Shown here piece after piece: positions 61,257 through 64,000 of a stretch of DNA of 64,000 bases. The notes beneath the pieces were generated by a model. That model did no database searches and was not told the DNA's origin. It saw only the letters and a program-made list of their open reading frames with translations. How positions within the stretch are numbered: position 1 is the stretch's first letter; every line of letters starts with the position of its first letter. Both the position numbers and the translations under genes were made by a program. The stretch is from Lycocorax pyrrhopterus obiensis. Taxonomy: Eukaryota > Chordata > Aves > Passeriformes > Paradisaeidae. The stretch lies in NCBI GenBank assembly GCA_014706295.1, contig JACSVZ010000015.1:57533535-57597534 (forward strand), in the 5' to 3' direction.

Positions 61257-61851
61257 GAGACTATTATTCAGATGACTTGTTTTCAAGCAGTGTTTCACAA
61301 TCAAAAAATACACTGTGCTGCATTCAAAACAGAATGTATAATGACTGTGTTGAGTATGCTTTCCGGAAAAAGATGGAGGTAGATCTGCTATTGTGGCATG
61401 TTTACTATTTCAGCCTATAAAAACAAACACAAAAGCCCCCACAAACATGCTAATTCCAGAGAGGCATTTCAATCAGCTTTCTTTGAAAACTTGTGATTTA
61501 ATTTCTTCCCAGAATCAACTCGGGCATTTTGTTTCACCCCTTCCTGTTCCTAGCACAAGTGAATGTAGCACGTGTTTTTTCTCAAAATCCTCAAGGAGAT
61601 TTCTTTGAATAAAACATGTTTTCAGCCTCCGCATAACACCAACCTACTTCTGTTTATAGCTCATCCTCGCAGAGTCATTAAGTATTTATGGTGGAAACAT
61701 TCAGAAAAGAGGGAACTCTATCAAAGCATTTTTGCATCTATGTGCCCCGGTATTTTTAACCCAAATTTGTTGCATGTAGAGAACAGTTTGCAATAGAAAT
61801 ATTATTTTTTCTACCAGTGTATTTTCTATTCTGCAGCCCTTAAGGCAGATA

Positions 61852-61879
61852 AATACATTAATTTTAATACATTAATTTT
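61852..61879. repeat. Perfect 14-bp tandem pair
   Basis: AATACATTAATTTT occurs twice without a gap (61852-61865, 61866-61879). Confidence 0.9.
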
Positions 61880-62290
61880 AGTGGGAGCTGTATCAGCTGT
61901 AATTGACACATTCTAATTCAAACATTCTAATGTTTGACATCAGAATTACAGGCTATACATGTTAATTTCCCTTCATTATGGAAGCACTTCTGATTTTAAT
62001 TGCAAAAACGTTTCTAAAAAAAACAATTGGAAGAGGTGTAAATTTGTTTTGGTTTTGCAATAAAGTGAATAATATTAAAAAAGTGAAATAAAAATGCCAT
62101 TGTAAGTTGTGCAAATGTAAGTCATCATTTTTATGGTTAAGAAATATATGAATGTAAAAAAGTTAAAGATATTGTACAAATTTTCTGTAATATATGTATA
62201 TTTGATCCTAAGGTGGGTGGAGAATTGTAAAAATTAAGCACTTTAATTCATGTTGAGTACTTAAAAAGAAAAGAAATTTGTATCCTGTAA

Positions 62291-62296
62291 AATAAA
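62291..62296 (+). promoter_or_regulatory. Polyadenylation signal AATAAA, distal candidate
   Basis: AATAAA in GTAAAATAAAAGCATC, followed by GTATTGCTGGTTGACTCC and a CTCTTTTT stretch that could be the downstream U/GU element. It could end a long FGD4 3' UTR of about 6.7 kb, but a CR1 insertion lies between and there is no proof of continuity. Another AATAAA lies at about 57144. Confidence 0.3.
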
Positions 62297-64000
62297 AGCA
62301 TCATTAAATAAGTATTGCTGGTTGACTCCTCTTTTTCGTCCACCTACTGCTCATTTTGCTGAGTAAACCTCTAAGCTGTGTTTCTTGTGTGTGACGGTGA
62401 GGACCTGTTTTGGAGCGCTGGTATCTAATTTGCTGAAGTGCTGGTTACTCACAAGTACTGCTAAGTTGGTGAAAGATGTATTCTGAGTTTATAAAGGGTG
62501 TATTTAATGCTGTGACATCCGAAGTGGGAAAGATAAAAGATGTTGTCTCTGCAATCCTGCACAGTTTGTTCCAGATTTCTGTAATGGGAATGTGATTAGG
62601 ATGTTACGTGAGTGCTTTATGGATTTCTGCATCGCCATCCCCGTAGAAAAGTGCAGAAATAAAGGAAAATGTTCAGCATAGCCCCACATCTTTCTTAGTA
62701 TTACTCAATAGTAAGTGATCAACATGATCTCATGCACAGAGTTAGTCGTGCTGCCAAGCAAAAAGTGATCAAGTAACTAGCTGAATGTGTCCTTTAACAG
62801 ACCAAAACTGGTTGCAGTTGCCTCCAATTTCCATTCTCGGCACACATTAAACCTGTTTTGACTGTATCTGATTTATTCTTGGTATTCTGCAGGTGGGCAC
62901 AATGTTGCAGAAAACACTTGCCCCAAAACAGAGAGAGGAAAAGTTACTGTAGGACTTGGCTTCTGTCTGGAAGGAGTTGCATACAAGAATTTTTGTTTCA
63001 TTTCTACATCTTCTTCTCTTTGCACACACCGTAAACAAATCAGTAGTTGAAATAAGCACTGATTAACCACAGAGAGTAATGCTTCCCTTTCTGTTTGTGT
63101 AATTTTCCCCACTAATTTTTCTGATTTTTTTGCACTGTGGTTAACTCTGTTCCAAACCTCATTTTCCTCATTAAGCACAATGCAATGCCTTCTGCATGGA
63201 GAGAAAAAATAACATCATTTACCCTAAAAATGTGCTTTAATAAGAGAACACAATTATAAAACTCAAACTACAGGAAATGCGTCACCGCAGCTCCTACTTA
63301 ATTCCTTTAAATCAGCAGGGTTAAAAAGCACTGATATTCTATGTGGTAGCCAGTTGTCCAGAGCCCATCAAGTACAGGGCTGGTGAGGAAGTGGTAGGCG
63401 TTGCCTCCTCTGGCTTTCCCCAAGAGCCTGCCCAACACTGCCTCATTACCACGGAATTGTTCTTGGCATTGCATGAACTTCCAGACATGAGAGAAGTGGC
63501 AGGCCAGCCTTTGGCAAACACAGTATTTGGAGCTTGTTTGCTTTAAATAAATTGCTCTAGAGGGTCCTGTGGTGTCTCTAATGGACAAGCAGAGGGATCC
63601 TTATGATTGTGACCATTTTGCCTGGCAGCTGTTTACCCCCTGCCTTCTTGGCCCTGTGCACCAGGCAGCCATGGCAATATTTAACCTCACCAGAGCCTGT
63701 TCACATGGTAAGTCAGGATGCACACCGTGGAGTTTGGTTCCTTGAGGAGCACCACGTCTGTGTTGCATGGTGCTGTTTCTGTCTCAAAAGCACAATGCTC
63801 TGGTGTCATGAGCAGGATGTGCTGCCTGCCCCACGCAGAACTGACAGGACCTCCAACCATCAGGATCTTACCAAGAAAATTCATTAACAATTTCAACTGC
63901 CAAATTTGAATATGTTCTTGTTTGCTAAATGAAGGAAATTTCTGCTGTCAGAAGCATCTCCTTATGGAATAGATTCTTGACTGGGTATCTAGCGTAAGGT

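Larger units (their letters stand above)
58923..64000. other. Downstream region without recognised genes
   Basis: AT-rich to about 62300, with a TG/TA microsatellite at 61188-61256, a possible ancient SINE-like scrap at about 60176-60300 and a 14-bp tandem pair at 61852-61879. After 63300 GC content rises, but no exon of DNM1L (the next gene in mammals) is visible. Confidence 0.55.

Noticed and set aside
63307..63588. 93-codon minus-strand frame and possible start of the next gene
   Set aside because: No match to DNM1L or another known neighbour; only a rise in GC content.

Overview
The window is a piece of a bird chromosome. Three kinds of evidence point to birds: several CR1 LINE 3' ends with the usual avian wording, a complete solo LTR of a type I associate with neoavian genomes, and AT-rich vertebrate introns with GT..AG borders. 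There are no operons, CRISPR arrays or recognisable tRNA/rRNA genes. The only gene I can support is FGD4, which encodes frabin, an actin-binding guanine nucleotide exchange factor for Cdc42. It lies on the + strand and fills most of the window.

Layout. Positions 1-7300 hold no recognisable coding exon: one CR1 scrap at 1337-1435, simple repeats, and a CpG-richer patch at 6300-6620 that could be a promoter. A short first coding exon ends at 7620 and fits in phase onto a 165-bp exon at 21373-21537. A third exon (29805-29976) carries an internal ATG at 29885 that matches the start of the standard mammalian frabin. A large, poorly conserved N-terminal exon (32892-33378) follows. The DH domain is spread over 38867-46782, the first PH domain over 47396-51419, the FYVE zinc finger over 51829-53902, and the second PH domain over 55030-55606, where the reading frame ends. 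All 17 exons join with matching phases and no internal stop. The long form is 847 residues and the form starting at 29885 is 760 residues.

Downstream of 55606 are the 3' UTR with several polyadenylation signals, a degenerate 0.86-kb CR1 at 58066-58922, and AT-rich sequence without recognised genes to the window end. In mammals DNM1L follows FGD4, but none of its exons is visible here.

How it works as a unit. The exons describe one multidomain protein. From known frabin biology, the N-terminus binds F-actin, DH plus PH1 load GTP on Cdc42, and FYVE and PH2 engage membrane lipids, together driving filopodia and, in Schwann cells, myelin maintenance. What is interesting here is mostly regulatory: two start sites giving two N-termini, a skippable phase-symmetric exon that builds a proline-rich motif across a junction, unusual acceptor tracts, and transposon insertions close to exons. 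I found no evidence of a wholly new biological system.
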